Below, one piece after another: positions 26,965 to 38,053 of a DNA stretch of 64,000 bases (positions are counted from its first letter, which is position 1; every line of letters starts with the position of its first letter). The position numbers and the translations under genes were made by a program. Origin of the DNA: Sphingomonas sp. (GTDB taxonomy: Bacteria; Pseudomonadota; Alphaproteobacteria; Sphingomonadales; Sphingomonadaceae); contig NZ_JAIXHL010000017.1 of the NCBI RefSeq assembly GCF_030145815.1, positions 1-64,000 on the forward strand. The letters are read 5' to 3'. The notes beneath the pieces are model-generated. The model was not told where the DNA came from and made no database searches. It worked only from the letters and a program-made list of their open reading frames with translations.

Positions 26965-29370
26965 TCACTTCGCGTCTGGCACCTTCGCATTCTTCACATA
27001 TGTGTCGAACCAGTCGAACATCTCATCGAGCGTGTGCAGCACGGATTCGCGCCCGCGATAGCCATGGTCCTCATGCGGCAGCATCACCAGCCGCGCGGTG
27101 CCGCCGGTGCCCTTGACCGCCGCGAACATCCGCTTCGACTGTTCGGGGAAGGTGCCCGGGTTGCTGTCATTCTCGCCATGGATGAACAGGATCGGCTCGT
27201 TGATCTTGTTCGCCGCCATAAACGGGCTCAGCCGGTAATAGGTGTCGGCTGCGTCCCAGAACACCCGCCGCTCCGACTGGAAGCCGAACGGGGTGAGCGT
27301 CCGGTTATAGGCACCCGAACGCGCGATGCCCGCGCGGAACAGGTCGCTTTGCGCCAGCAGATGCGCGGTCATGAACGCGCCATAGCTGTGCCCGCCAACG
27401 CCGACGCGCACGCCATCGCCAAAGCCGCGCTGCACGGTGAAGTCCACCGCCGCCTTGGCGCTCGCGACGATCTGTTCGATGAAGCTGTCATTGACCGTTT
27501 CGGGGTTCGCACCGACCACCGGCATGGCCGCGCGATCCAGCACCGCATAGCCCTGGGTCAGGAAGAACAGATGCGACATCCCGCTGATCCGGGTGAAGCG
27601 ATAGGGGGAGTCGCGGTTCTGCCCGGCGGTCGCCGCATCGTTGAATTCGCGCGGATAGGCCCAGACCACGACCGGGAGCTTGTCCCCGGGCTTGTAACCG
27701 GGCGGCAGATACAGGGTCGCGGTCAGATCGACGCCATCGGCGCGCTTGTAAATGACCAGTTCGCGCTGGATTCCGGTCAGTTCGGGGTGCGGATCGGGGA
27801 AGTTGGTCAGGAAGCGCGCGGTGCCACTTGCGTGAAGCCGCAAATTGCCCGGATTGGTCGGGCTTTCATAAGAAGTGATGAAGCTGCGTCCGTCATCGGA
27901 GAGCACATCGACGACCGTTTCAAGCTGCTCGCCCGAATTGCGCCAGAGCTCTTCGGTCTTCAGCGTCGTCAGGTCGAAGCGGCGCAGGAACGGGCGCAAC
28001 CCGTCTGGCGTCGCACCCTCGCCTGAAAGGAGCAGCTTGCCATCGCTGCTGCGCGCGACATCGAAACCGCTCCCGGTGACGGTCGTCAGTGGGCTGCCCG
28101 GGTCGGCATAGGCATCCTGCACGTTGCGGATGCTGAGCTGGCGTGGCGCGCTGCCACCCGTCACATCGACCAACGTTTCGCGCAGTTCGCGGGTGTCGCG
28201 ATCATAGTCGCGCACGATCAGGTCATCCGACTGCTCGATCCCGTAGGTTCCGGCAGCCCGGTCCTCAAGCCGCGCGAGCAGTCGGGGCGTGCCATTGAAC
28301 GGCGCGGCGAGCGCGAGCAGATTGTCGCGATTGGTCGATTTGGTGCGCGGATCGCCGCCATCCTGCGCCTCGCTCCACAGCAGCAGCGCGCCTTCCGTCG
28401 GATGCCATTCGATGTTGCGGCGCCCGGTCACGACGCCCTGCACCGGCAGCGCATCGGCGAGCGGCTGCTTCGCGATTGTCTGCACCAGCTTGCCGTCGCG
28501 CGTATAGACCGCGCTGGTGACCGGAAACCGGCTCCACGGCACCTGATAGGAGAAGGGCCGCTCGAGCCATTCCATCAGCAGATACTTGCCGTCGGGCGAC
28601 GGCGTGACCGATGTGTAGATACGCGGCGCGCCCACCGCGCGCCGCGTTCCATCGGGTCCGAGGATCACCGGCTGGCTGGTCGCGAGCCAGGCGAACATCG
28701 CCTCGTCATGCGGGTTTTGGAGCAGGTCCTGATAGGTGCGCGTCTGCGCCGCCTTGCCGCCCGTCGCTTCCTGGATTGCCGGCCCGACCGGGGTCAGCGA
28801 ACGGACCGGCATCGGTCCGCGCCGTTCGGGGATCGTCAGCACGAGCAGCGATCCATCGGCCAGCCAGCGCGCATTCTGGAAGATCGGGTTGACCCCGCCC
28901 GTCATCACCTTGCGCGCCTGCGCCGTCTTCGCGTCGAGCACATAGAGGTCAATCGCGTCGGCGCGGGTGTTGGTGAAGACCAGCTTCGATCCGTCCGGTG
29001 CCCAAGCCACGTCGGAAATATCGGGATCGGCGGGCAGCGTGACCCGGCGCACGGTGCCACGCGCGATGTCCTGCAGCGACAGACCCACCGACGCGCGCGT
29101 GCCGTGGCGATCGTTGATCGACGGGTCGAGCCGCAGCCCCGCCAGCTTCTCCATCGGCTTGGCCAGATCGGCGACCGGGGGCAACGCGACGCGCTCCATC
29201 AGCAACATCTGCGAGCCATCGGGCGACACCGACACGCCCGGGCTGGGCGCGCGGGTGACGATGTCGGTCACCGCCTGGGGCGGGGTCTGATAGCCCTGCT
29301 GGGCCAAGGCCGGGGCAGCGAGCCCGATCGCGAGTGCGAACGACGAGATGACAGCAAGCGATCGGTACAT
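26965..29370 (-). CDS. Exported S9-family prolyl oligopeptidase-like peptidase
   Basis: This 801-residue protein has a clear signal peptide (FALAIGLAAPALAQQ), a beta-propeller of about 500 residues and a C-terminal alpha/beta-hydrolase domain. The triad is visible: S662 in GGHSYGAFM, D735 in HGENDSNPGTF and H769 in HEDHGYRG. Layout and the long N-terminal propeller resemble plant and bacterial glutamyl endopeptidases of subfamily S9D and the dipeptidyl-aminopeptidase group. It probably trims peptides in the periplasm. Exact specificity is uncertain. Confidence 0.9.
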   Translation of the reverse strand: MYRSLAVISSFALAIGLAAPALAQQGYQTPPQAVTDIVTRAPSPGVSVSPDGSQMLLMERVALPPVADLAKPMEKLAGLRLDPSINDRHGTRASVGLSLQDIARGTVRRVTLPADPDISDVAWAPDGSKLVFTNTRADAIDLYVLDAKTAQARKVMTGGVNPIFQNARWLADGSLLVLTIPERRGPMPVRSLTPVGPAIQEATGGKAAQTRTYQDLLQNPHDEAMFAWLATSQPVILGPDGTRRAVGAPRIYTSVTPSPDGKYLLMEWLERPFSYQVPWSRFPVTSAVYTRDGKLVQTIAKQPLADALPVQGVVTGRRNIEWHPTEGALLLWSEAQDGGDPRTKSTNRDNLLALAAPFNGTPRLLARLEDRAAGTYGIEQSDDLIVRDYDRDTRELRETLVDVTGGSAPRQLSIRNVQDAYADPGSPLTTVTGSGFDVARSSDGKLLLSGEGATPDGLRPFLRRFDLTTLKTEELWRNSGEQLETVVDVLSDDGRSFITSYESPTNPGNLRLHASGTARFLTNFPDPHPELTGIQRELVIYKRADGVDLTATLYLPPGYKPGDKLPVVVWAYPREFNDAATAGQNRDSPYRFTRISGMSHLFFLTQGYAVLDRAAMPVVGANPETVNDSFIEQIVASAKAAVDFTVQRGFGDGVRVGVGGHSYGAFMTAHLLAQSDLFRAGIARSGAYNRTLTPFGFQSERRVFWDAADTYYRLSPFMAANKINEPILFIHGENDSNPGTFPEQSKRMFAAVKGTGGTARLVMLPHEDHGYRGRESVLHTLDEMFDWFDTYVKNAKVPDAK

Positions 29371-29454
29371 CAGTGACCCTCCGTTGCGCCCTGCCTAGGC
29401 GCAACGGGGGCGATCGATCAACCGCGTCCTGCGATGGACGGCACGGCTATCCCC

Positions 29455-32400
29455 TCAATAATCCTTGGAATATTTGAGGCCCGCGCGCGATCCGCCGAAC
29501 GATCCCGTCTGCGACAACAGGCTGAGCGCGCGGGTCAGCGCGATCTCCAGCTGCACCGCAGTAAAGCCGCGCGCGTCGGTGATGATCTCCACATAGATGT
29601 CGTCGGTCAGATACTGCCCCGCCGCGAGCGCCATGCCGCGACCGGTGGTGTCGTCCTCACCCAGAATGCGCAGCCGGTCGATCCCCGCCGCCGAGCGCAG
29701 CTGGCCGAGCGGGTTAAGGCCGCCGCCCGTCGCGCGCAGCGAGTTCAGTGCAGCCGCGAGCTGAATCGCCTCGGTCGCCGACAAATTGGTGACCGAGCTG
29801 CCGAACAACAGCCGCGAGAGCACTTCGTCTTGCGGCAGGCTGGGAGTCGAGTTGAACGCGATGCGCGGCACCTGTCCGCTGCCGGTGATGTTGATGTTGG
29901 CGGTCACGCCCTCAGCCGTGGTGCTGGCGGCAATGTTGATCTGCGGATCAGCGAGCGGCCCGCCCTCGAAGCTCACGATCCCGCGCGTCAGCTCGAAGCG
30001 GCGGCTGGCAAAGCTGTAGGTGCCGCGCACCACACGCGCCTCACCGGTGACGATCGGTGCTGCGGAGGTGCCGGTCACCTGCATCCGCGCGCTCCATTCG
30101 GATTCGAGGCCCATGCCCGACACGAACAGGCGGTTGTCGGCGACGATGCTGACATTCAGCTTGAAGATGCCGGCGGGTTTGGCGCGGACGGGGCGCTTGC
30201 CATCCTCGGTCAGCTCGCTCTTGCGATAGACTCCGGTCAGCTCGGGCACTTCGGCGGCGCCCTGGCGGATGATCTGGTAGCGGGCTTCGGGGATGATGAT
30301 CCGCCCCTCGATCAAGCCACCATCCAGCCCGTTGGTGATGCGCAGCTGGCCAGTCGCGGTCGCGCCAAGGGAATTGCTGCGCGCCAGCCGGGCGTTACGG
30401 AAACGCGCGGTGATATCGATCGGGAACCCCTGCTCTGCGGACAGGCCGATGGTGCCCGCAGCGGTCAGGCGACCATTGCCCGCGACTGCCTCAAGCTGCT
30501 CAATCTCCAGCGAATCGCTGTCGAACCGCCCCTGCACCGACATTTGCGACAGCCGCGTGCCCCAGGTCTCATTCTCATAAGTCAGCTTCTCACCGCGCAG
30601 TTGCCCGGCAAGTTGCGGCGCACGCACCTGTCCCGAGAAGTCGGCGGCGAGGGCGACCGGCCCCGACAGGCTTTGATTGGGGAAGCCGGCCATCGAGAAC
30701 AGCACCGAAGACGGGCCATTATAGCGGATGCCGCCCGAGAGCGGCGCCGCGAGCAAGCGCGTCGTCCAGCTGCCCGCGCCCGGTCCGAGCGGCTGAAGGC
30801 TCGCCACCATCCGCCCGATCGTGGTTGATCCGCGCTTGATCAGCGCGCGCGCGTCACCGCCATCGGGCAGCAGCAGCCCGACGAAGCTGATATCCACCGG
30901 CGACGACACGCCGCCGAGGCTGGAGCGGGTGAAGTTGCTGACATTGAGCCGCGCGATCGCCTGCGGGAAGGTGGCGTCGCTGGCCTGGCTGAAGTCGAGC
31001 GCCCCGGTCACCGTACCGCCAAGGCCGGCGGTGCGCGACAGCGCGTTAGCGACCGACAGGTCGAGCTTGTCGAGCCGCGCCTGCACGCGCAGCCCCTCGC
31101 CCCAATTGCCCGACAGCCGCATGCTGCCCTGATCGAAATCGATCCGTGCGGGCGCAAGCGTATAGGTCGATCCGGCAATCGCGATCTGCGCCGGCTGGGC
31201 GGTCTTGAAGCCGATATTGTTTGCGCGGCCAGCTAGCGCCACGCGCCACAGATTGGGCTCGAACCGCGCATTGGCGGCGACGCGGAACGGGACAGCGGTG
31301 GATCCTTCGACCAGCGCCTGCGCGCTGCCCTTGCCGCCGCGATAGTCGATCTTCGCCCGCGCGCGGGTCAGCGTAAATTGCGCGTTGCGCAGGTTCGCGA
31401 CCTGCGCCTCCCCCGTGATGGCGGGGGCGTCGTCATAAAGGATCGCGGTGCCGTTGATGATCGCGCGACCGATCACCAGCTCCATATCGCCGGGGATCGT
31501 GGCGTTGTTCGCGGTCGCGCGCACGACCGCCTGCTGATACTGGCCCGCCGCCGACAGCGCGAGCGACCCGTCGAGGCCCGACCCGGCAAAGCGCAGATCG
31601 CCGTCGAACGGCCCGGCCGCAGTCTGGACCAGCTGGCCCTTGAAATCGGCGCCGGCAAAACGCCCGCTGCGCACATCGATCGCGAGGCGCTCGCCGGTGC
31701 GCACCAGCACATCGGCGGTGAAGGGGCCGTAGCTGGTGTCGCCCTTGGCATCGACGGCATAGGCGCCATTGTCGCCGACGATTCGCGCTTCGAGATTGGC
31801 AAGGCCGACACCTACACCCGGACGCGGCGCGCGCAGGTTGACGACCGGGCGGGTCAGGCTGCCGGTCACGCGGGCGGACAATGGACCATAAGCGTTGGAC
31901 CAGGCGTCAGCGGTCAGGCTGAGCGGACCGGCGGGATCATAGCGTCCCGATCCCCGGATCACGCGAAACAGCGGCGCGGCAACCTTCAGATCGCTGAAGC
32001 GGATGATCCCATCCGGCCCGAAATCGAGCGAGACGCGCGCGACGGCATTACCGCCGAGGAAGCTGCGTACGCCATCGTTGAACAACCGCGTGCTGCGCCC
32101 GACGATCCGCCCCTTGATCCCCCAGCCACCGCCAGCAGCGGCATAGAGATCGGCGTCGGTCTCTAGATTGACGATGCCGATGCTGTCGATCTGGTAATCG
32201 TTTACGCGCCCCTTGAGCGCACCCGTATAGCGTCCGGTGCTCATGTCGGCGGCGAGGATCGCGGTCGCATCGATCCGGTCGGAGCGGATACGGAGATTCT
32301 CCGACAGGATCTGGTCGCCGGTAATCGCTAGATCGCCCGCCAGCGTGACATTGGTCAGCAAGCCCCCGGCGGCGGCATTAAGGCCGGAAATGCGCGCCGC

Positions 32401-33651
32401 CTGCGCCTTGACCGGGATCAAGATGCGGTCGGCATTCACTGTCGCCAACCCCTCGGCATAAAGCCGTTCGACCACCGTCTCGCCAAAACCCAGTGCGGCG
32501 GCCTTGAGCTTGTAGTCGACCGTGGGGGTCGCGAACGGGCCGTTGAGCGCGACTTCGCCCGCCACCGACCGGCCATTCAAGTTCGGAGCAATCGCGCCGG
32601 GAGTCAGCAGCATTGCCTCGACCCGGAACTGGTCGAAGCGGCTTTGCCCGAGATCGATGGTGCCCATCGTCATCAGCGCCATCGCGCGCGACCGCAGCCG
32701 CAGCCGCGTATCGGCGCGACGCTGGTCCAGCGTCGCATCGAGCGCGACCTGCATCCCGCCCGCGCTCAGCCGCTCGACCGGGCCCTTCAGATAGAGGCCG
32801 GGCTGCGTCATGCCGCGCACCTGGACGGTGCCACTGCGCGCGGCGATGCGCAGATCGGCAAGCTCCCCCGCGCCGAGCCGACCGATCGCCCGCCCCTGCC
32901 AGTCGGACCAGCTGCCCGCGCCGCGGACGCGTACCGCCAGCGGTGCTTCGAGTCCGGCGAGCCCCGCGACCAGGCCGCCGACCGGCGCATTCAAATCGGC
33001 GCGCAGGTCGAGCTTGTCGTCATCCGGCACCGCATCGAGCACCAGCGCAAGCGCGTCGCCCCCGCTCTGCCCCAAGGTCCGACCATTGACGATCACCCGC
33101 GCGCGGCGATCGGCGATGTTCGCTTCGCCGGTCAGCGTTGCGATATGGCGCCGCCCGGCAACCGGTGGTTCCAGCACCAGCCGGTCGATCGCCAGTCGCC
33201 CGATATCGATATCGAGATCTGGCAGCATGGGCGCATTGGGATCGCCGCCCGGCTTGAGTTCGGGCAGGCGCGCCACGCGCACCAGCGGGCTGGTCGCCGA
33301 CCGAATGTCGACATGGTTGTTCAGGAACGCGAACGGCCGCCAGTCGACTGCGATGCGCGGCGAGGTCGCGAACACGCCCTTGGGATCGCTGACCCGCACG
33401 TCGCGCAGCACCATCGCGCCATAGATCGATCCCTCGATCCGCCCAACCTTGATGTTGAGGCCCGATGCCGTGGTGTAGCCCGCCAGCCGATCCGCGACGA
33501 AACGACGCCCAACCCCGGTGTCGAGGATCGCGACCGCCGCGAGCAGCAGCATAAGGAGGCTGGCTAGCGCGATACCGGTCCATTTCGCAACGCGCTGCCA
33601 TAGCGGTCGCTGCACGACCACGACCTCGGGCGCAGGCGTCTCATCGGCCAT
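29455..33651 (-). CDS. tamB: TamB-like translocation and assembly module protein
   Basis: This 1398-residue protein has one N-terminal membrane helix (GIALASLLMLLLAAVAILDT, about 24-43). It is followed by a long beta-rich AsmA-like region and a C-terminal DUF490 domain ending in a strand (FGGSRAGLKYSKDY). TamB forms a periplasm-spanning groove that works with TamA in outer-membrane protein insertion and phospholipid transport. Its ATG at 33651 overlaps the tamA stop by one base (TGATG). Length is typical for alphaproteobacteria. Confidence 0.92.
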   Translation of the reverse strand: MADETPAPEVVVVQRPLWQRVAKWTGIALASLLMLLLAAVAILDTGVGRRFVADRLAGYTTASGLNIKVGRIEGSIYGAMVLRDVRVSDPKGVFATSPRIAVDWRPFAFLNNHVDIRSATSPLVRVARLPELKPGGDPNAPMLPDLDIDIGRLAIDRLVLEPPVAGRRHIATLTGEANIADRRARVIVNGRTLGQSGGDALALVLDAVPDDDKLDLRADLNAPVGGLVAGLAGLEAPLAVRVRGAGSWSDWQGRAIGRLGAGELADLRIAARSGTVQVRGMTQPGLYLKGPVERLSAGGMQVALDATLDQRRADTRLRLRSRAMALMTMGTIDLGQSRFDQFRVEAMLLTPGAIAPNLNGRSVAGEVALNGPFATPTVDYKLKAAALGFGETVVERLYAEGLATVNADRILIPVKAQAARISGLNAAAGGLLTNVTLAGDLAITGDQILSENLRIRSDRIDATAILAADMSTGRYTGALKGRVNDYQIDSIGIVNLETDADLYAAAGGGWGIKGRIVGRSTRLFNDGVRSFLGGNAVARVSLDFGPDGIIRFSDLKVAAPLFRVIRGSGRYDPAGPLSLTADAWSNAYGPLSARVTGSLTRPVVNLRAPRPGVGVGLANLEARIVGDNGAYAVDAKGDTSYGPFTADVLVRTGERLAIDVRSGRFAGADFKGQLVQTAAGPFDGDLRFAGSGLDGSLALSAAGQYQQAVVRATANNATIPGDMELVIGRAIINGTAILYDDAPAITGEAQVANLRNAQFTLTRARAKIDYRGGKGSAQALVEGSTAVPFRVAANARFEPNLWRVALAGRANNIGFKTAQPAQIAIAGSTYTLAPARIDFDQGSMRLSGNWGEGLRVQARLDKLDLSVANALSRTAGLGGTVTGALDFSQASDATFPQAIARLNVSNFTRSSLGGVSSPVDISFVGLLLPDGGDARALIKRGSTTIGRMVASLQPLGPGAGSWTTRLLAAPLSGGIRYNGPSSVLFSMAGFPNQSLSGPVALAADFSGQVRAPQLAGQLRGEKLTYENETWGTRLSQMSVQGRFDSDSLEIEQLEAVAGNGRLTAAGTIGLSAEQGFPIDITARFRNARLARSNSLGATATGQLRITNGLDGGLIEGRIIIPEARYQIIRQGAAEVPELTGVYRKSELTEDGKRPVRAKPAGIFKLNVSIVADNRLFVSGMGLESEWSARMQVTGTSAAPIVTGEARVVRGTYSFASRRFELTRGIVSFEGGPLADPQINIAASTTAEGVTANINITGSGQVPRIAFNSTPSLPQDEVLSRLLFGSSVTNLSATEAIQLAAALNSLRATGGGLNPLGQLRSAAGIDRLRILGEDDTTGRGMALAAGQYLTDDIYVEIITDARGFTAVQLEIALTRALSLLSQTGSFGGSRAGLKYSKDY

Positions 33652-35771
33652 CAAAATGCCTGCCCGATCGAGATGTACAGCGCGACCTTGCTCTCGCCCG
33701 GCTTGCGCGCGATCGGGGTGGCGATGTCGAGCCGCATTGGGCCGAAATTGGTGTAGAAGCGCCCACCAATGCCCGCGCCGAAGCGGATTCGGCTGAGTTG
33801 CGGCAGCGATTCCTCATAGACCTGCCCGGCGTCGAGGAACGGCACGATCCCGAAATTGCCAAAGCGGTAGCGCGCCTCAACCGCAAATTCGTTGAAACTG
33901 CGCCCGCCAACCGGTCGGCCATCGGGGGCACGGGGGCCAAGCTCCTGATAGCCGAACCCGCGCACCGATCCGCCGCCGCCGGCATAGTAACGGCGCGACG
34001 GGGCAAGGTCGTTGCGATCGATCCCCTGGATCGTCCCGAACCGCGCGCGCCCAGCCAGCACGATGCTGTCGGTCACCGGCTGATAGATCGTCCCCTCGAC
34101 CTGCGCACGGGCATAGGGTCGCGCCGTGCCGCGCACCGAAGTTTCGGGGCTGACATTCAGCTTGAGCCGCCAGCCACGCGTCGGGTTGAGCAGATTGTCG
34201 GACTGATCCCACCCGGCGAACAGCGGCACTGCGGCAATGAAATAGACGCCACGCTCACGCAGATTGCGGGTGAAATCAAACCGATCCTCGCTCGTCCCGA
34301 CCAGTTCGACGCCATAGGCATAGGTCAGCTTCTTCTGCCAGATCGGGGTCGAATCGTACGAGACGCGCGCCGAGAGCGTGCCGGTCAGGCCGGTAAACGC
34401 CTCGACATCCGAGCGCAGCGCCGAAGCGATAATCTGAAAGGTGCGGTCGCGCCGCCCGGCATTGGAGCGGCGGAAGGTCGCCGACGCGCCCTGTTCCTGC
34501 GTGCCGAGCACCCCGGTCGCGATCAGCGCGCCCTCGGGCGGGAACAGGTTGCGATGGGTCCAGCTGACCTCGGCGCGGAACCCCTGCCCGGTGCTGAACC
34601 CGACTTCGCCGGCCAGCGTGCGCGGCGGCCCCTTGGTCTGGCGCACGAGCAGGTCGACCGCCTCGGTCCCATCGGGGTTGGTCTGGCCGGTCTTCACCGG
34701 CTCGACCGACACGGTCGAAAACAGGCTGGTCGCGATCAGCGCGTCGCGCAGATCATCGACCTTGCGGCTGTCGTACAGATCGGCGCGGTTGAACCGGGTC
34801 AGCACCCCGATATGGTCGGGCGGCAAGACGCTGTCGCCTTCAGTCCGGATGCCGCCGAAGCGCGCGCGCGGACCAATCGCCACGGGCAGGGTATAGTCGC
34901 CCGTGCGGGTGGTTTCGTCGAGCAGGATGTCGCGCTGGCCGACTTCGGCAAAGGGATAGCCGTTTTGCGGCAGTGCGACGCTAACCGCCGCCTCCGCCGC
35001 CTGCACGCGCACCGCGTCGATCGGCTCGCCGCTGCGCAGTTTCAGATTGTCGGCGATCAGCGCGGGCGGGACGGTCGGATCGGCCTCGACCCGGATTTCG
35101 CCCAATGTGTAGAGCGGCCCGGGTACCGCCGCGATCGTCGCCGTAACCGGCCGGTCACCCTGAGGCGTCTGTTCGATCGTCGAGATCGCGGTCGCGTCAT
35201 AATAGCCAAGCGACTTCATCAGCCGCACTGCCAGCCCTTCATCCTCGCGCGCCCGTGCGCCGATGATCGCGGCATTGGCCGCGACGCCGTCGCCATCCTC
35301 CAGCGCCGACAGGTCGCGGAATTGGTCTTCCAGCCCGATCTCGTCGAGGCCTGTGACGCGTGTGGCATAGCGGATCTCGACCGCCGCTTCATCATTGGCG
35401 GCGACCGCTTCGGCGATCGGCGTTGTGTCGAACTGGCTGAGCGGCGGCAGAGGCGCAGAAATCTCCGCCTCGGCTCCCGCTTCGTCGAGCGGCGGCGCGT
35501 CCTCAATCGGCTCGACCGGCGCGATCGGCGGCGCCGGCGGAGTCATCTGTTCCAGCGGCGCGTCGATATCGTCGGATAGTTGTGGCAGCGCTTCCGAAAA
35601 CTCTTCGTCCGGGACGATCGGCTTGGCATCCGCCGGGGCGGTCTGCTCCGCCGGTTTCGGATCGCGCGAAGGCGCACCCTGGCCGGGCTTGCCCGCACCA
35701 CTATCGATCTGCGCAACCGCGACGCCCGGAACGAACGCAGCGCTTGCCAGCAGCAGAATGACCAGACGCAC
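33651..35771 (-). CDS. tamA: TamA-like Omp85 outer-membrane assembly protein
   Basis: About 706 residues: signal peptide (VRLVILLLASAAFVPGVAVA), an acidic Pro-rich linker (about 30-110), POTRA repeats and a C-terminal Omp85 beta-barrel. The barrel includes RRYYAGGGGSVRGFGYQELG, the family's conserved VRGF/Y motif on loop 6. The product ends in YISIGQAF with the aromatic C-terminal residue of outer-membrane barrels. The start is unsure: GTG at 35771 puts the signal peptide at the N-terminus, and a GTG at 35822 is the longer option. It is coupled to tamB downstream. Confidence 0.9.
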   Translation of the reverse strand: MRLVILLLASAAFVPGVAVAQIDSGAGKPGQGAPSRDPKPAEQTAPADAKPIVPDEEFSEALPQLSDDIDAPLEQMTPPAPPIAPVEPIEDAPPLDEAGAEAEISAPLPPLSQFDTTPIAEAVAANDEAAVEIRYATRVTGLDEIGLEDQFRDLSALEDGDGVAANAAIIGARAREDEGLAVRLMKSLGYYDATAISTIEQTPQGDRPVTATIAAVPGPLYTLGEIRVEADPTVPPALIADNLKLRSGEPIDAVRVQAAEAAVSVALPQNGYPFAEVGQRDILLDETTRTGDYTLPVAIGPRARFGGIRTEGDSVLPPDHIGVLTRFNRADLYDSRKVDDLRDALIATSLFSTVSVEPVKTGQTNPDGTEAVDLLVRQTKGPPRTLAGEVGFSTGQGFRAEVSWTHRNLFPPEGALIATGVLGTQEQGASATFRRSNAGRRDRTFQIIASALRSDVEAFTGLTGTLSARVSYDSTPIWQKKLTYAYGVELVGTSEDRFDFTRNLRERGVYFIAAVPLFAGWDQSDNLLNPTRGWRLKLNVSPETSVRGTARPYARAQVEGTIYQPVTDSIVLAGRARFGTIQGIDRNDLAPSRRYYAGGGGSVRGFGYQELGPRAPDGRPVGGRSFNEFAVEARYRFGNFGIVPFLDAGQVYEESLPQLSRIRFGAGIGGRFYTNFGPMRLDIATPIARKPGESKVALYISIGQAF

Positions 35772-35874
35772 GCCCGAAATAGTCCCGCCTCCCAATGGGA
35801 TCGCGCCATATTCAGACAGCACGTAACCCGATCGCTAGCGCAACGTGTCAGCGGGCGGAAGGTTCAATGTCACC

Positions 35875-37971
35875 TCAGTCCAACGCTTTAACCCGCGCGC
35901 GATAGGCATGCAGCAGCGGCTCGGTATAACCGCTTGGCTGCGCAACCCCCTCAAACACCAGCGCCTGCGCCGCCTGCAGTGCCAGGCTGTCGGGGTTGCC
36001 CGCCATCGGTCGGTAGAGCGGGTCGCCCGCATTTTGCGCATCGACCTTGGCCGCCATCCGCGCGAACGCGGCATCGACATCCGCCGCCGTCGCAACGCCA
36101 TGCAGCAGCCAGTTGGCGATATGCTGGGAGGAAATGCGCAGCGTCGCGCGGTCTTCCATCAGGCCGATATCGTGGATGTCGGGCACCTTGGAGCAGCCCA
36201 CACCTTGATCGATCCAGCGCACGACATAGCCAAGAATGCCCTGGGCATTGTTGTCGAGCTCGCGCGCGACCTCTTCCGCCGTCCAATTACGCCCCTGTGC
36301 GACCGGAATGGTCAGCAGATCGCGCATCGCGGGCACCGGCTCGCCGGCAATCTCCCGCTGGCGCGCGAACACATCGACCTTGTGGTAATGCATCGCGTGC
36401 AGCGTCGCGGCGGTGGGCGATGGCACCCAGGCGGTGTTCGCGCCGCTCAGCGGATGGCCGATCTTCTGGTCCATCATGTCGGCCATGCGGTCGGGCGCGG
36501 CCCACATGCCCTTGCCGATCTGCGCCTTGCCCGACAGGCCATGTTTGAGGCCGATCCGCACATTGCGGTCCTCATAGGCCTTGATCCACGCGCTGCCCTT
36601 CATCTCCGCCTTGGGAATCATCGGCCCGGCGCGCATGCTGGTGTGAATTTCGTCCCCGGTCCGGTCGAGAAAGCCGGTGTTGATGAATGCGATGCGACCC
36701 CGCACCGCATGGATGCACGCCGCGAGGTTGGCGCTGGTCCGCCGCTCCTCATCCATCACCCCGACCTTGATCGTGTGGCGGGCAAGGCCGAGCAAATCCT
36801 CCACCGCGTCGAACAGGTCGTTGGTGAAGGCGCATTCGTCCGGCCCGTGCATCTTGGGTTTGACGATATAGATGCTACCGGTGCGGCTGTTGCGGGTGCG
36901 GCCCAGCCCGTTGAGGTCGTGCAGCGCAATGGTGCTGGTCAGGATGGCATCGAGGATGCCCTCGGGCGCCTCTGCGCCATCGATCAGCACCGCCGGATTG
37001 GTCATGAGATGCCCGACATTGCGGACGAACAACAGGCTGCGCCCCGGAAGCGTCAGGTCGCTCTGGTGCGGGCGCTTATAGACACGGTCGGCGGCAAGCT
37101 CGCGGGTCAGCATCCGCCCGCCCTTCTCGAACGTCTCGGTCAAATCGCCGCGCATCAGGCCGAGCCAGTTGGCATAGGCCGCGACCTTGTCCTCCGCGTC
37201 CACGGCCGCGATCGAATCCTCCAGATCGACGATGGCGGTGAGCGCCGCTTCGAGCAGCACATCGGCGATACCTGCCGGGTCACTCGCGCCGATCGGGTGG
37301 GTGCGATCGACCAGCACCTCGATATGTAGGCCATTATGGACGAACAGCATCGACTCGCCGCGCGTGCCGACAAACTGGCCCGGATCGGCGAGTGGCAGGT
37401 CGCCGCCCTTGAAGTCCGCCCAGCTCAGTCCGGTGAGCGGCACCGCCTGGTCGAGAAACGCCTTCGCCGCCGCGATCACCTGCGCGCCGCGCTCGGCATC
37501 ATAGCCGCCTGGCTTCGCTGCACCCGGGAGCGCGTCGGTCCCATAGAGCGCATCATACAGGCTCCCCCAGCGCGCATTGGCGGCGTTGAGCACGAAGCGC
37601 GCGTTGAGTGCGGGGACGACCAGCTGTGGCCCGGCCATCGTCGCGATCTCGGCATCGACATCGCGTGTGCCGATGGTGAACTCGCCCGGCTCCGGCGCCA
37701 GATAGCCGATCTCGCGCAGGAACGCCTCCTGCGCCGCCGGGTCGGCCGCGCGCACCGGGTCGGCGGCGCACCACGCATCGATCTGCGTCTGAAGCTCTTC
37801 GCGCCGCGCGAGCAGGTCGCGGTTGCGCGGAGCAAAGCGCGCGAAAATCGCCGCCGCGCCCGCCCACCAGTCGTCGGCGGCGATACCGAGCGGCGGCAAG
37901 ACCCGCTCTTCGACGAACCGGACGAGCGGCTCGGCGACGGTCAGGCCGGCGCGAATCGGGGTGGCGGTCAT
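35875..37971 (-). CDS. glcB: Malate synthase G
   Basis: The 698-residue enzyme condenses glyoxylate with acetyl-CoA to malate in the glyoxylate cycle or glycolate breakdown. The family signature [19 protein letters not shown] is present, with [20 protein letters not shown] and a C-terminal domain near [19 protein letters not shown]. Length matches isoform G (about 720). A strong AGGAGG precedes the ATG. Isocitrate lyase is not nearby. A MarR-type regulator lies just upstream in the same direction. Confidence 0.95.
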   Translation of the reverse strand: MTATPIRAGLTVAEPLVRFVEERVLPPLGIAADDWWAGAAAIFARFAPRNRDLLARREELQTQIDAWCAADPVRAADPAAQEAFLREIGYLAPEPGEFTIGTRDVDAEIATMAGPQLVVPALNARFVLNAANARWGSLYDALYGTDALPGAAKPGGYDAERGAQVIAAAKAFLDQAVPLTGLSWADFKGGDLPLADPGQFVGTRGESMLFVHNGLHIEVLVDRTHPIGASDPAGIADVLLEAALTAIVDLEDSIAAVDAEDKVAAYANWLGLMRGDLTETFEKGGRMLTRELAADRVYKRPHQSDLTLPGRSLLFVRNVGHLMTNPAVLIDGAEAPEGILDAILTSTIALHDLNGLGRTRNSRTGSIYIVKPKMHGPDECAFTNDLFDAVEDLLGLARHTIKVGVMDEERRTSANLAACIHAVRGRIAFINTGFLDRTGDEIHTSMRAGPMIPKAEMKGSAWIKAYEDRNVRIGLKHGLSGKAQIGKGMWAAPDRMADMMDQKIGHPLSGANTAWVPSPTAATLHAMHYHKVDVFARQREIAGEPVPAMRDLLTIPVAQGRNWTAEEVARELDNNAQGILGYVVRWIDQGVGCSKVPDIHDIGLMEDRATLRISSQHIANWLLHGVATAADVDAAFARMAAKVDAQNAGDPLYRPMAGNPDSLALQAAQALVFEGVAQPSGYTEPLLHAYRARVKALD

Positions 37972-38053
37972 GGAATCCTCCTGGCTAGCAACAACGACTG
38001 CCCTGGGGAGGGGACGGGTCGATTAGGCCAGAATAGGGGGCCGGATCAAGCGG